Part shown: positions 23,780-31,330 of the stretch, one piece after another | How the letters are laid out: every line of letters begins with the position of its first letter | How positions within the stretch are numbered: position 1 is the stretch's first letter | Assembly (NCBI RefSeq): GCF_024763615.1 | Contig: NW_026604437.1 | Span: forward strand, 186,001 to 250,000 | Reading direction: 5' to 3' | DNA from: Phlebotomus papatasi | Taxonomy: Eukaryota > Arthropoda > Insecta > Diptera > Psychodidae | DNA: 64,000 nucleotides | The notes under the pieces: generated by a model | The model's database searches: none | The model's input: the letters and a program-made list of their open reading frames with translations, nothing else | Told to the model about the DNA's origin: nothing | Position numbers and translations under genes: made by a program

Positions 23780-24065
23780 AGACGCCAGTCCTAAACTGCG
23801 AAAGTCCATATTACAAAATTGTAATTTTTCAACTATCAAGGCTATCCAGGAAATTGCTCACAATATTTTAATAGGAAACCATGAAGTCACTTCAAAATGC
23901 TTTAACACTCTAAAAAGGTATAAAAAGGATTTGAGAAAATTTGTATGTTCAAAGTCATCGGGATGCTCGAAGAGAAAAATAGTTGTACAAAAAGGTGGTT
24001 TTGTGCCATTATTAATATCTTCAGTTTTATCAGGTATTATTGGAAAAATATTATCACAAAAATGA
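23763..24065 (+). CDS. small conserved Polinton protein with basic middle and hydrophobic tail (100 aa)
   Basis: Its layout matches a short protein I recall as widespread in arthropod Polintons: an N-terminal ASPKLRKSIL helix, a conserved His/Cys-containing middle, a Lys/Arg-rich stretch (KRKIVVQ), then GGFVPLL and a hydrophobic, Gly-containing end. Similar proteins have been compared with adenovirus core proteins, so a DNA- or membrane-binding virion role is plausible but unproven. I chose ATG 23763 because MLFILKDASPKLRK fits the family start; ATG 23715 would add 16 residues. It overlaps the ATPase end by 17 bases in another frame, and its stop overlaps the next start as ATGA. Confidence 0.8.
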   Translation: MLFILKDASPKLRKSILQNCNFSTIKAIQEIAHNILIGNHEVTSKCFNTLKRYKKDLRKFVCSKSSGCSKRKIVVQKGGFVPLLISSVLSGIIGKILSQK

Positions 24066-24958
24066 ATTTAAACATGAAGAAAGATAAAATTAAACGTATG
24101 ATACTTGTATCACAGGAAGTGTTTGAGAATTTAAAAAACCTTTTAAATTTTGATAAGACTTTAAATAACTTTGATCAGGAGATTTATCGGATATTAAAAG
24201 ATAAAAACTTGAATGATACACAAAAATGGTATAGATATAGACAATCGCTTATAAGGCAATCTGAAAGTTATCGAAGAAAACAAAAATTACCATCGAAACA
24301 TCATATGGAATTATATGAATCAAAGCCAGGCGAACCTATTAAAACATTTTCTAGGAAATACCCTCAAACAAATATGGGCACTCAAACAAAATATATATTT
24401 AAAACTGATAGGTCCACGGAAATGTCACCTTTGAAAGAAAAACCTGTTAGAAAAAATTTGGATGAGTTGATTTTTGAAAGTGCTGACAACGGTGTGGACA
24501 CAGTTGATAGCGATAATCAAATTGATGACGATATTTCCCCACCTGAAGCCGAAATATATTCAGATGATACAATTGATGAGGATCCTGAGGAATTGATTCC
24601 CGCTGAGGAATTTAATGGATTACCGACAGATGTTCAGCAAAATTTCAAAAAAAAAGCAAATGAATATATTAGACATTCTCCGAGTGCAAAAGATGTACCG
24701 TCAGCAATAGGTATTTTAGGAGAAGATGGAACTGTGTATCATATATCAACGGACATTGTAAAGAAACGTATTTCTACTTTACGGCCTAGTTCAAAAACCC
24801 ATGTTAAAACAGCTACAAAAGAAAGAACACGTAAATATTTAAGCAGATCAACGAAACAGCCCGTGCAGACATTGTTAAACTTTCCTGCAAAGAAACCTAG
24901 AGTGAGAAAGGATAATACTACCACCAAGTCTAGTGTAAAATGGGACATGATAGAATAA
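24062..24958 (+). CDS. conserved Polinton protein of unknown function (298 aa)
   Basis: Starts at ATG 24062, overlapping the previous stop (ATGA, 24062-24065). The longer open frame from 23945 only shadows the previous gene. The N-terminal ~60 residues (KRMILVSQEVFENLKN, then LDxEIxxIL-like spacing and QKWYRYRQSL) match a pattern I associate with the protein next to the integrase in many animal Polintons. An acidic linker follows (SDNQIDDDISPPEAEIYSDD), then a conserved-looking segment (GLPTDVQQNFKKKANEYI and GILGEDGTVYHIS), then a basic C-terminus (RKYLSRSTKQ, KKPRVRK). It is probably a virion or DNA-associated protein, but no function is known to me. It overlaps the integrase start by 19 bases. 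Confidence 0.78.
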   Translation: MNLNMKKDKIKRMILVSQEVFENLKNLLNFDKTLNNFDQEIYRILKDKNLNDTQKWYRYRQSLIRQSESYRRKQKLPSKHHMELYESKPGEPIKTFSRKYPQTNMGTQTKYIFKTDRSTEMSPLKEKPVRKNLDELIFESADNGVDTVDSDNQIDDDISPPEAEIYSDDTIDEDPEELIPAEEFNGLPTDVQQNFKKKANEYIRHSPSAKDVPSAIGILGEDGTVYHISTDIVKKRISTLRPSSKTHVKTATKERTRKYLSRSTKQPVQTLLNFPAKKPRVRKDNTTTKSSVKWDMIE

Positions 24959-26040
24959 ATGATTTATACACTAATTTAAAAAGTCCATATTTGTACGCAA
25001 CTCCTGGTAAATTATATAAACGTTTAAGAAGAGAAAATGTCTCTCAACGAGATATAACTGATTATCTTCAGAATCAGGATTCTTACACGTTACATTTTCC
25101 AGTGATTAAAAATTTTAAAAGAAATCAATACCGCGTATTTAACATTGATGAGCTATGGGAAATTGATCTATGTGATATGAAACATATTAAAAAAGTAAAT
25201 AATGATCATTCATTTATTTTGACAGTGATCGATGTATTTTCTAAATTTGCATTTGCTAGACCTCTTAAAACTAAATCAGCAAGAGATGTCACAAACGCCT
25301 TTTCTAGCATATTGAAAACTAGCGGTAGAATTCCCGAAATTGTTCAATCAGATAATGGAAAGGAGTTTAGGAATAGCTCTTTCAGTAATTTGTTGTTATC
25401 TAATAATATAAAACAATATTTTTCTTACAACCCAACGCTGAAATGTGCTGTTGTGGAGAGATTTAATAGAACATTAAAACAGCTTATGTATAAGTATTTT
25501 ACTCATAGAAATACGAAGCGTTACATAAATGTATTGCAAGACCTCTTGAATGTATATAACAACACTGTTCATTCAACTATTAAAATGAAACCAGCTGATG
25601 TGACAGATCATCATATTTCCATTTTGAATAAGATTTATAAGAAAAGACACGATAAATTGTTGTCCGAAATTAAAACTAAGCCAAAATTATTGAAAAAGAA
25701 TGACCTTGTACGCGTAGCAAAACCAAAGACACATTTTGATAGGGGTTTTGAGCAAAGATGGACAGAGGAAAAATTCCATGTTGATACTGTAATAAAGAAA
25801 ACACCTTATTATTTATATACCCTGAGAGATTTTAAAAATACCCCTATTACAGGTAGATTTTATGCAAAGCAGTTACAAAAAGTTAAAAGCGATCTTCCCC
25901 CAATCGAGAAAGTTATAAAAACCAAAGGGCTAGGGAAAGATCTTCAGTACCTTGTGAGATTTGCTAATGACATCCCTGATAAGTGGATAAGCAAAAAAGA
26001 AATTACACAACATTATGGGGTCTCTGACAAGAGCAAATGA
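24940..26040 (+). CDS. INT: retrovirus-type integrase with C-terminal chromodomain (366 aa)
   Basis: Inserts the element and creates the 6-bp duplication. The N-terminal region (YATPGKLYKRLR, LQNQDSYTLHFPV) is typical of Polinton integrases. The rve core follows with catalytic D76 (WEIDLCDM), D138 (QSDNGKEF) and E173 (VVERFNRTLK), so the DDE triad is complete. An SH3-like segment covers ~240-317. The last ~45 residues (IEKVIKT, YLVRF, KWISKKEI) form a chromodomain, a histone-reading module that could steer insertion to heterochromatin. Insertion in satellite DNA fits this, though one site proves nothing. It overlaps its neighbours by 19 and 26 bases in different frames. No damage is seen. Confidence 0.96.
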   Translation: MGHDRINDLYTNLKSPYLYATPGKLYKRLRRENVSQRDITDYLQNQDSYTLHFPVIKNFKRNQYRVFNIDELWEIDLCDMKHIKKVNNDHSFILTVIDVFSKFAFARPLKTKSARDVTNAFSSILKTSGRIPEIVQSDNGKEFRNSSFSNLLLSNNIKQYFSYNPTLKCAVVERFNRTLKQLMYKYFTHRNTKRYINVLQDLLNVYNNTVHSTIKMKPADVTDHHISILNKIYKKRHDKLLSEIKTKPKLLKKNDLVRVAKPKTHFDRGFEQRWTEEKFHVDTVIKKTPYYLYTLRDFKNTPITGRFYAKQLQKVKSDLPPIEKVIKTKGLGKDLQYLVRFANDIPDKWISKKEITQHYGVSDKSK

Positions 26041-27100
26041 ATTTTATTTAACACTGCTGAGCAATTCGTCGCACAATTATTTCCCAAATAACACTTTAGC
26101 AAATTTTCATACCAAATTACCCACAAAATTATTTCTTTCTGATGATTGGGTTGTGGGTCTCGCAGAAATATCTTTTAATATTGCAAAATCCTCTAGTGAT
26201 CGTGAAAAGCCTAGAACTATTCAACCAAGAACAATTTTAATTAAAAACGGCCAGAAAACTGACAGATTTTTTAAAATACCTATATTCTCACAGTTCACAC
26301 CTCTACATAGCTTACTATATCTTTTGAGAAATACTTTTTCAAAAGATTTACGACCATTAGATGATTTTGTAGGATCAAGTCTAAGTGATATAAATAGCGA
26401 TATTGATAAACGTTTAACAAATATTGTTAAAAATTTAACAAACTGTGAGATACAAGAGGGGAAAGGCGAAACTATAGAACGAGGGCAAACGGGACCCTTT
26501 TCACATTTTTCTATTCAGTTTAAGTGTAATGAACCTATAATTAAACTTCAAAATCCTATACAACAAAGTAATGGGAAAGAACCTATTACAACAATTACTA
26601 TATTTTTGGATCACAAATTTTTTGATATACCTTTGTACAATGACGAATTCGAGTCTGTAGAGGAATTGATGAAAACTATTTTACTGTCTATACCTTTTCA
26701 ATCTAGAAGCCAGGAAAAAATATTAAAAATTGTTGAAAATTCCCGCTTACCACCAGTACGTATTGACAATCAAGAATTTGTTTCAACCAGCCTTCACCCT
26801 TCAGTAGTGCCTAAAAATGAACCTCAAAATCATATGCGTAAACTTATGTTTGTATATACAGATATAATAAAACATCAGCTCGTCAGTAATACTTTTGCAA
26901 AGTGTTTAAGAACAATATTGTTATTAAAAAATGATGAGGTATATAAATCATTCGAAACAATTCAATATCATCCTTTAGAAAAGACAAATTTTGATACGAT
27001 TGAAATTCTCATTACTTCACAAGATGGGGAAATATATAATTTTGAACATAGTGCAACTCCAACTATGTTAGTGCTACATTTCAAGAAGAAGTCATTTTAA
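26015..27100 (+). CDS. penton-like minor capsid protein, single jelly-roll (361 aa)
   Basis: The N-terminus (EFYLTLLSNSSHNYFPNNTLANFHTKLP...DDWVVGLAEI) is the signature of the Polinton minor capsid protein, which is predicted to form the fivefold vertices. The C-terminal part (KLMFVYTDIIKHQLVSNTFAKCLR, then FDTIEILITSQDGEIYNF and LVLHF) matches the same family. An insertion-like, less conserved region lies between (~115-180). The ATG at 26015 precedes the conserved EFYLTL by eight residues and overlaps the integrase end by 26 bases. The frame is intact. Evidence is motif pattern only; the fold is known from published family comparisons, not from this sequence. Confidence 0.88.
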   Translation: MGSLTRANEFYLTLLSNSSHNYFPNNTLANFHTKLPTKLFLSDDWVVGLAEISFNIAKSSSDREKPRTIQPRTILIKNGQKTDRFFKIPIFSQFTPLHSLLYLLRNTFSKDLRPLDDFVGSSLSDINSDIDKRLTNIVKNLTNCEIQEGKGETIERGQTGPFSHFSIQFKCNEPIIKLQNPIQQSNGKEPITTITIFLDHKFFDIPLYNDEFESVEELMKTILLSIPFQSRSQEKILKIVENSRLPPVRIDNQEFVSTSLHPSVVPKNEPQNHMRKLMFVYTDIIKHQLVSNTFAKCLRTILLLKNDEVYKSFETIQYHPLEKTNFDTIEILITSQDGEIYNFEHSATPTMLVLHFKKKSF

Positions 27101-27115
27101 AATTAATACAAAATG

Positions 27116-27150
27116 TATAAATAGACCTAACGTATAAAATTAAACTCATT
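27116..27150 (+). promoter_or_regulatory. promoter of the pVI-like/MCP gene pair
   Basis: TATAAATAGA (27116-27125) is followed by a TCATT initiator-like pentamer (27146-27150) whose A lies 32 bases from the start of the box, the spacing expected of a TATA/initiator promoter. ATG 27162 follows. A second TATAAAA lies at 27133. Confidence 0.65.
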
Positions 27151-27161
27151 TTATTTAAAAA

Positions 27162-27701
27162 ATGAGTAGCATATACACTAGATATTATCTTAGTCAATGC
27201 GGTAGGGGAGAGATAGGGGATGTCTATAAACCAGACTTTTTTGGAATTCAAAGAGGTCGTGGTCTAGGATCAATACTTGGTGGCCTCATAAGAGTCTTGA
27301 GGCCCCTATTCGTAAAAGGATTAAATGCTGTTAAAAATCAAGCTTTAAAGACAGGCTCAGAAATATTAATGGACATAGGCACCAAACCTTTTAAACAAAT
27401 ACTTGTTGACCGTGGCCGTGAAGCTCAAAATAATTTAACAGGTAAAGCTATGCAGAAGTTAAAGAATATGAGTGGTGATGGTATATATACAGGATCCAAC
27501 CTAGGAAGTTTCATTCCGACTTCATCTTCACATGTAAAAACTTCTCAAGAAAAAAAATCAGGTGTACTTAGTAAAATTCTATCAAAAGTTACAAAAACAA
27601 AACGTAAAGGGAATAAAAAAGTCAAAAGAAAAATAAGTGCCAAGCAGGATAAAAAGAAGAAGAAGAAGAATAATTCACGTACTCTGGATATATTCTCATA
27701 A
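27162..27701 (+). CDS. pVI-like virion protein (179 aa)
   Basis: Matches the Polinton protein compared with adenovirus pVI. The N-terminus is YYLSQCGRG, then comes a Gly-rich amphipathic segment RGRGLGSILGGLIRVLRPLF (~31-50), then a helix region (LKTGSEILMDIGTKPFKQIL) and a very basic Lys-rich tail ending in RTLDIFS. In adenovirus the related protein sits inside the capsid, acts on membranes and is a protease substrate and cofactor; the same role here is inference. The start is the first ATG after the TATA/initiator pair. Its stop overlaps the MCP start by one base (TAATG). The poly-Lys stretch (~163-169) comes from an aag/aaa run prone to slippage. Confidence 0.87.
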   Translation: MSSIYTRYYLSQCGRGEIGDVYKPDFFGIQRGRGLGSILGGLIRVLRPLFVKGLNAVKNQALKTGSEILMDIGTKPFKQILVDRGREAQNNLTGKAMQKLKNMSGDGIYTGSNLGSFIPTSSSHVKTSQEKKSGVLSKILSKVTKTKRKGNKKVKRKISAKQDKKKKKKNNSRTLDIFS

Positions 27702-28987
27702 TGTCGAAGTACAGAGAATGTATGAAAAGTGAATTAGATATTTTTGCAACACCTCCTATACAAACATCAATTCTACGCACGGAAGAAGTGTCATATCAAC
27801 CTATTGCTAGCCTTGACAACCCCTCTGTTATAGAATTTTATTCTGTAGCACACGGGGATTGTTATCGCGATCTATCATCAATTTACCTAAGATTTAAAAT
27901 TCAGTTGCTCAATGAGAATAGCTTGAGCTATAAGGAAAGTGACAGCAAGCAACCAGGAATTGTCAATAATATTCTTCATTCATTAATTCGATCATGTTCT
28001 ATTTCATTGAATGGAAAGGCAATTTCTCAGAGTGAAGGTGACTACCATTATAGAAGCTATTTAGAAACCCTTTTGACTTACGGGACTGATGCAAAAAATA
28101 CATTCTTACAAAATTCGGGATGGTATCGTGATACCAATGATTTAGAAGATTTGACAGGTGTCAATCAAGGATTTCATGATAGAAAAAATATTATTAAAAA
28201 TAGCACAGTTGTGGAACTCATGGGAAGATTACATTGTGATATGTTGAATCAACCTCTACTGTTGATAAATAATGTGGATTTACGTGTAAATATTACGCTT
28301 GAAAAGTCTAATTTTTTCTTACTCTGCGAAGAGAGCGAAAATCCACAATTTCGGCTCTTAGAAGCAACAATGTACATGAATCAAATTACAGTGAATCCAA
28401 ATATCCTTCTTGCACATAATATGGTACTGGAAAAAGAAAATGCTGTATATCATTACAAAAAAGTTGAAGTGAAAACTGTTACTGTACCATCAGGATCATC
28501 ATCCATAAATCTGGATAATATTATTCATGGGGTTTTACCAAGAAGAATTATATTTGGAATGGTTGATAATCAAGCTTATAATGGACAAAAGTCTCTGAAT
28601 CCTTTTAATTTTCAACATTTCGACATGACGGATTTTGCACTCCTCGTAAATGGTATGCCTCATCCTATTCAGCCTCTTAGAATGAATTTTGAAGAGAATT
28701 GGTATAGCAAAGCCTATCAACAAATATTCAATGGGATAGGAATTCATCATGATTATAAATCTCATCAGATATCTCTTAAGGATTTTAAGAGTGGTTTCTT
28801 TTTATTGGCTTATGATTTAGATCCCGACTCTCACTCAGAAGGTTGCATATCCCTCTTAGAACAAGGATCTGTAAGAATAGAAGCACGTTTTGCCCGTACA
28901 TTATCTAAAACTATTACATGTATCATATATGCTGAGTATGACTCAAAATTGGAAATTGATCGAAATAGAAATATTATTTTATCTTAA
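27701..28987 (+). CDS. MCP: major capsid protein, double jelly-roll (428 aa)
   Basis: Expected to form the hexagonal capsomers. Signature segments run the whole length: ELDIFATPPIQTSI near the N-terminus, NNILHSLIRSCSISLNGK, YHYRSYLETLLTYG, MGRLHCDMLNQPLLLINNVDLR, KVEVKTVTVPSG, HGVLPRRIIFGMVDNQAYNG, NPFNFQHFDMTDFALLVNG, FFLLAYDLDPD, and IIYAEYDSKLEIDRNRN at the end. Length is close to the usual ~430-500 aa, with no stop or frameshift. It begins at ATG 27701, overlapping the pVI-like stop by one base, so the two are probably on one mRNA from the 27116 promoter. No AATAAA is seen right after the stop. Confidence 0.93.
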   Translation: MSKYRECMKSELDIFATPPIQTSILRTEEVSYQPIASLDNPSVIEFYSVAHGDCYRDLSSIYLRFKIQLLNENSLSYKESDSKQPGIVNNILHSLIRSCSISLNGKAISQSEGDYHYRSYLETLLTYGTDAKNTFLQNSGWYRDTNDLEDLTGVNQGFHDRKNIIKNSTVVELMGRLHCDMLNQPLLLINNVDLRVNITLEKSNFFLLCEESENPQFRLLEATMYMNQITVNPNILLAHNMVLEKENAVYHYKKVEVKTVTVPSGSSSINLDNIIHGVLPRRIIFGMVDNQAYNGQKSLNPFNFQHFDMTDFALLVNGMPHPIQPLRMNFEENWYSKAYQQIFNGIGIHHDYKSHQISLKDFKSGFFLLAYDLDPDSHSEGCISLLEQGSVRIEARFARTLSKTITCIIYAEYDSKLEIDRNRNIILS

Positions 28988-29322
28988 AATTATATTATTT
29001 TGATTTTTTTTTGTATATAAAGTTCTGAACATGTGTAAGGTGTAAATTTTCATGCAGACGCTAATTCAGCTTCAAATGCAATTCCCATAAGGAAAGAGCA
29101 ATGCACTTTGTTGATTTCACATTGTCGCGTACACGTAATTGGTGTAGTTTTTCATTTGTCGCGTCAGGAAAAATTATTTTCTTTCATTGATATATTTGTT
29201 CAGTCTTTACTGCAATCGCATTTCTCATCAAGCTCTTGTGGTGCTAAGTACTCAAGAAAAAGTGATCTTTAAGTGATCTTCAAAGAATCTTCAAGAAAAC
29301 CTACATCTTAAACCGCTTTAGA
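28988..29322 (+). promoter_or_regulatory. MCP 3' flank and 5' leader of the next gene
   Basis: Noncoding. A TATATAAAG box lies near 29014-29022 and a TCAGTC initiator-like hexamer at 29200-29205. They are too far apart to pair, so the start site is unclear. From about 29220 to 29322 the sequence is a plausible 5' UTR leading to ATG 29323. Confidence 0.4.
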
Positions 29323-30463
29323 ATGGTGAGTATTTTTCCCAGTAATTAGTTATTACATGTGATCTGTGATACAGTAAAGTGAAGCTTTGACACGCAGTCC
29401 TTATAAAAATTGTGATTTATGAATTTCATCAGGTCTCTAGTGATATATTTCTTTTCGTTCAACAAAATCTGTGATGATTTATTGTGATTCTGTGAGTTTC
29501 AGTTTTATGTAGAATATTCTTATAATTTTTAATGATAAGTGTTACACGGAAAATTCATAAGTACTTTTCTTTCTCTTGCTGAAAAACCATTGATATAAGG
29601 ATTTTATTAAAGTGATATTTTCTGTTCAAGAAATAAATTATGTGGTTACTTTCTATTTATTAATAAACTTTGTGTGATTAGATATCAGTGATGTTAAATG
29701 TGACTTATAGATATTTTATATTATATTTAATATATATATTCGATTTACTAATAAGAGTTTTACTCTTCATCTTTCGCAGGATTTCACCAAGCTTTTTAAG
29801 GAGGCCCAGGAGAGGCAACCTGTGTACAGTAGTAAATTGACTGCAGGCCATTACTATAGATGCGAGAAGTTCATCTCAGGGGTGAACACTTTTGGGCAAG
29901 AAGTTGTTATAGCTATTCTAAAGAACGGCTATAAGATCTACTTGCCCAAGAGGCTCAGCGATAAAGTCATGCCTCATTGCGACGAGCTGAAGCCCGAGGA
30001 TAATTGGGCTTTAAAGCTCGTCCGCTACGAAGAAGAGGAGATGGTGTTTAACGGTGTTCGGAAGAACACCAAAACACCCATTTTAGAAATCATCAAAGGG
30101 GTGAAAGAAGATGGCATTCCCGATGGTGATGGTAAAAATGCTGCTGCTGTTGCTGAGGAAACGGGAGAAAAAAACTCTCTGGAACCTCTTCCGGGACCGA
30201 GCAGCAGCACTGACAATAACAACAGCCACAACACCATCACACCTCAAGGCCCTCAGCCTATTAGGAGAAAGAGGGAGCTTCCTTCTGCAAAGCAGCGAAG
30301 GGATAAAGTGAAAAGACTTCTCTCAAAGATGCAGAAGAAGCAGATGCCACACGAGTCGCAAATCGACTTGTTCCTGAGCGACAGCGACGGTGACGTCACA
30401 TTTATACCGGACTTAGACGCCGAGGTTTTTGAGGATGAAGATGTCTTCACCCAGAGAAAATAA
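29323..30463 (+). CDS. spliced gene of unknown function, possible nucleic-acid-binding protein (228 aa)
   Basis: Exon 1 contributes only the start codon (29323-29325), followed at once by a consensus donor (ATG|GTGAGT). The acceptor is TTTCGCAG|GAT, so coding resumes at 29780 as MDFTKLFKEAQE and runs to TAA 30461-30463. Without splicing the frame upstream of 29822 has no ATG. Residues ~15-105 look like a compact beta-rich domain (AGHYYRCEKFISGVNTFGQEVVIAILKNGYKIYLPKR) resembling small OB-fold-like proteins of mobile elements; this is a tentative impression. Then come an acidic/Ser/Asn linker, a basic patch (RRKRELPSAKQRRDKVKRLL), and an acidic tail. The exon is clearly GC-richer than the other element genes, suggesting a different history. 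Confidence 0.7.
29326..29779 (+). other. intron directly after the start codon (454 nt)
   Basis: GTGAGT donor and pyrimidine-rich TTCATCTTTCGCAG acceptor. The body is AT-rich with no supported open frame. It is the longest intron in the element. Confidence 0.72.
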
Positions 30464-30475
30464 AAAAAATTAATG

Positions 30476-30481
30476 AATAAA
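30476..30481 (+). terminator. polyadenylation signal AATAAA
   Basis: AATAAA lies 13 bases past the stop of the 29323-30463 gene, followed by a T-rich tract (ttttgtttttatttt). The stretch 30482-30700 after it holds nothing I recognise. Confidence 0.65.
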
Positions 30482-30700
30482 ATCTGATTTAACATATGTA
30501 TTTTGTTTTTATTTTCTCCCAAAATTGTTTTCTCAACGTTGTGATTTCCTCATAGGGAAGGGCGTTTGACAGTTTGCTAGAGATGGTAAACTTTTACAGA
30601 TTTCATGGATTTCTGCCTAAAGTAGATGACAACTGCCGTGAAATTTGTGAAATTTTACCACCTCTTCCGTTTTGCATAATAACCCTTGACTTTTTCTTGG

Positions 30701-30921
30701 TAGGGGGGAGGTGGGGCTACTTTGAGCTGTGGGGCTATATTGTTATACGATATTTTCGCATATTTCTAAAGGAAACTGGGTTTTAACATGATGTAATTTG
30801 GATAGACAAAATAATTGTGTTTCTAAATCAAATAATTGTAAAGACCGGGTTCACTTAGAAATAGACGAAAAAGTCGTATAACAATCTAGCCCCACAAATC
30901 AAAGTAGCCCCACCTCCCCTA
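30701..30921. mobile_element. MITE-like palindromic insertion (about 221 bp)
   Basis: Left arm 30701-30769 and right arm 30855-30921 are inverted copies with a few mismatches and a 2-bp length difference in the G-run (taggggggaggtggggctac versus taggggaggtggggctac). Weaker pairing continues ~16 bp inward. The outer edges are TA, which could be a TA target duplication as made by Tc1/mariner-type elements. There is no coding capacity; the open frame at 30574-30786 is incidental. It could instead be a hairpin native to the element. Confidence 0.65.
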
Positions 30922-30933
30922 GTGCTTGAAAAT

Positions 30934-31324
30934 ATGACAAAAGAAACCTTTAGTTCAAATGCATCACGACCACAGAAATTCTGAAGGGTTTGAATATTAG
31001 CTAGAAACTTATCATAAGAATCATGTCTTGGATTAAATACCGTTAGAGCAGTACGGCAGAATGCTTTGAGAATTTTGCTGACAACGCAGCAGTCGTGCAG
31101 TGACACAGCTCTAGAATTTACACATTTCTGCAACAGTCGCACGGTGGCATATTCTTAGAGCTTTTTTCATTCATTCATTCACACATTCATTTCCCTTGAT
31201 TGTGCAACAGTCGTACAGTGCCACAGCTGTAGAAATCACCACAGTCCTACAGTGGCTCACAACAGTCGCACAGTGGTAAATAACAACAGTCTCACAACAG
31301 TCGTACGGTGGCTAACTTACTACT
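30934..31324. repeat. right terminal inverted repeat
   Basis: Reverse complement of the left TIR. The outer part (about 31060-31324) is nearly identical and has one extra 4-bp repeat unit in its tcattcattcattc run. The inner part (about 30934-31059) is only partly similar. It ends ...ggctaacttactact. Confidence 0.93.
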
Positions 31325-31330
31325 AAAATT
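31325..31330. repeat. 6-bp target site duplication, right (aaaatt)
   Basis: Identical to 16078-16083. The monomer resumes directly as aaaattatatataatattttt. Confidence 0.95.

Larger units (their letters stand above)
16084..31324 (+). mobile_element. Polinton/Maverick element (15,241 bp), near-complete
   Basis: The element begins agtagtaagttagcc and ends with its exact reverse complement. It has TIRs of ~380-390 bp, a perfect 6-bp target duplication inside a satellite monomer, and the family's gene set: cysteine protease, family B DNA polymerase, packaging ATPase, retroviral-type integrase with chromodomain, penton-like protein, pVI-like protein and double jelly-roll major capsid protein. Length fits the usual 15-20 kb. 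All genes are on the + strand. The integrase and POLB frames are open with their key motifs; only the protease carries a nonsense codon. Polintons are replicating DNA transposons that encode a virion module and are related to adintoviruses and adenoviruses; whether this copy ever makes particles is unknown. Confidence 0.97.

Noticed and set aside
23945..24061. Upstream extension of the 24062-24958 gene
   Set aside because: Overlaps the previous gene completely in another frame and does not fit the family N-terminus; ATG 24062 with the ATGA overlap is preferred.
30025..30240. Minus-strand frame opposite the GC-rich gene
   Set aside because: Low-complexity antisense of the Ser/Asn linker; not supported.
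30574..30786. 70-residue frame near the right end
   Set aside because: Runs into the MITE-like palindrome and ends in its loop; no support as a gene.
30855..31142. 95-residue minus-strand frame in the right TIR
   Set aside because: Made of MITE arm plus TIR sequence; no conserved features.
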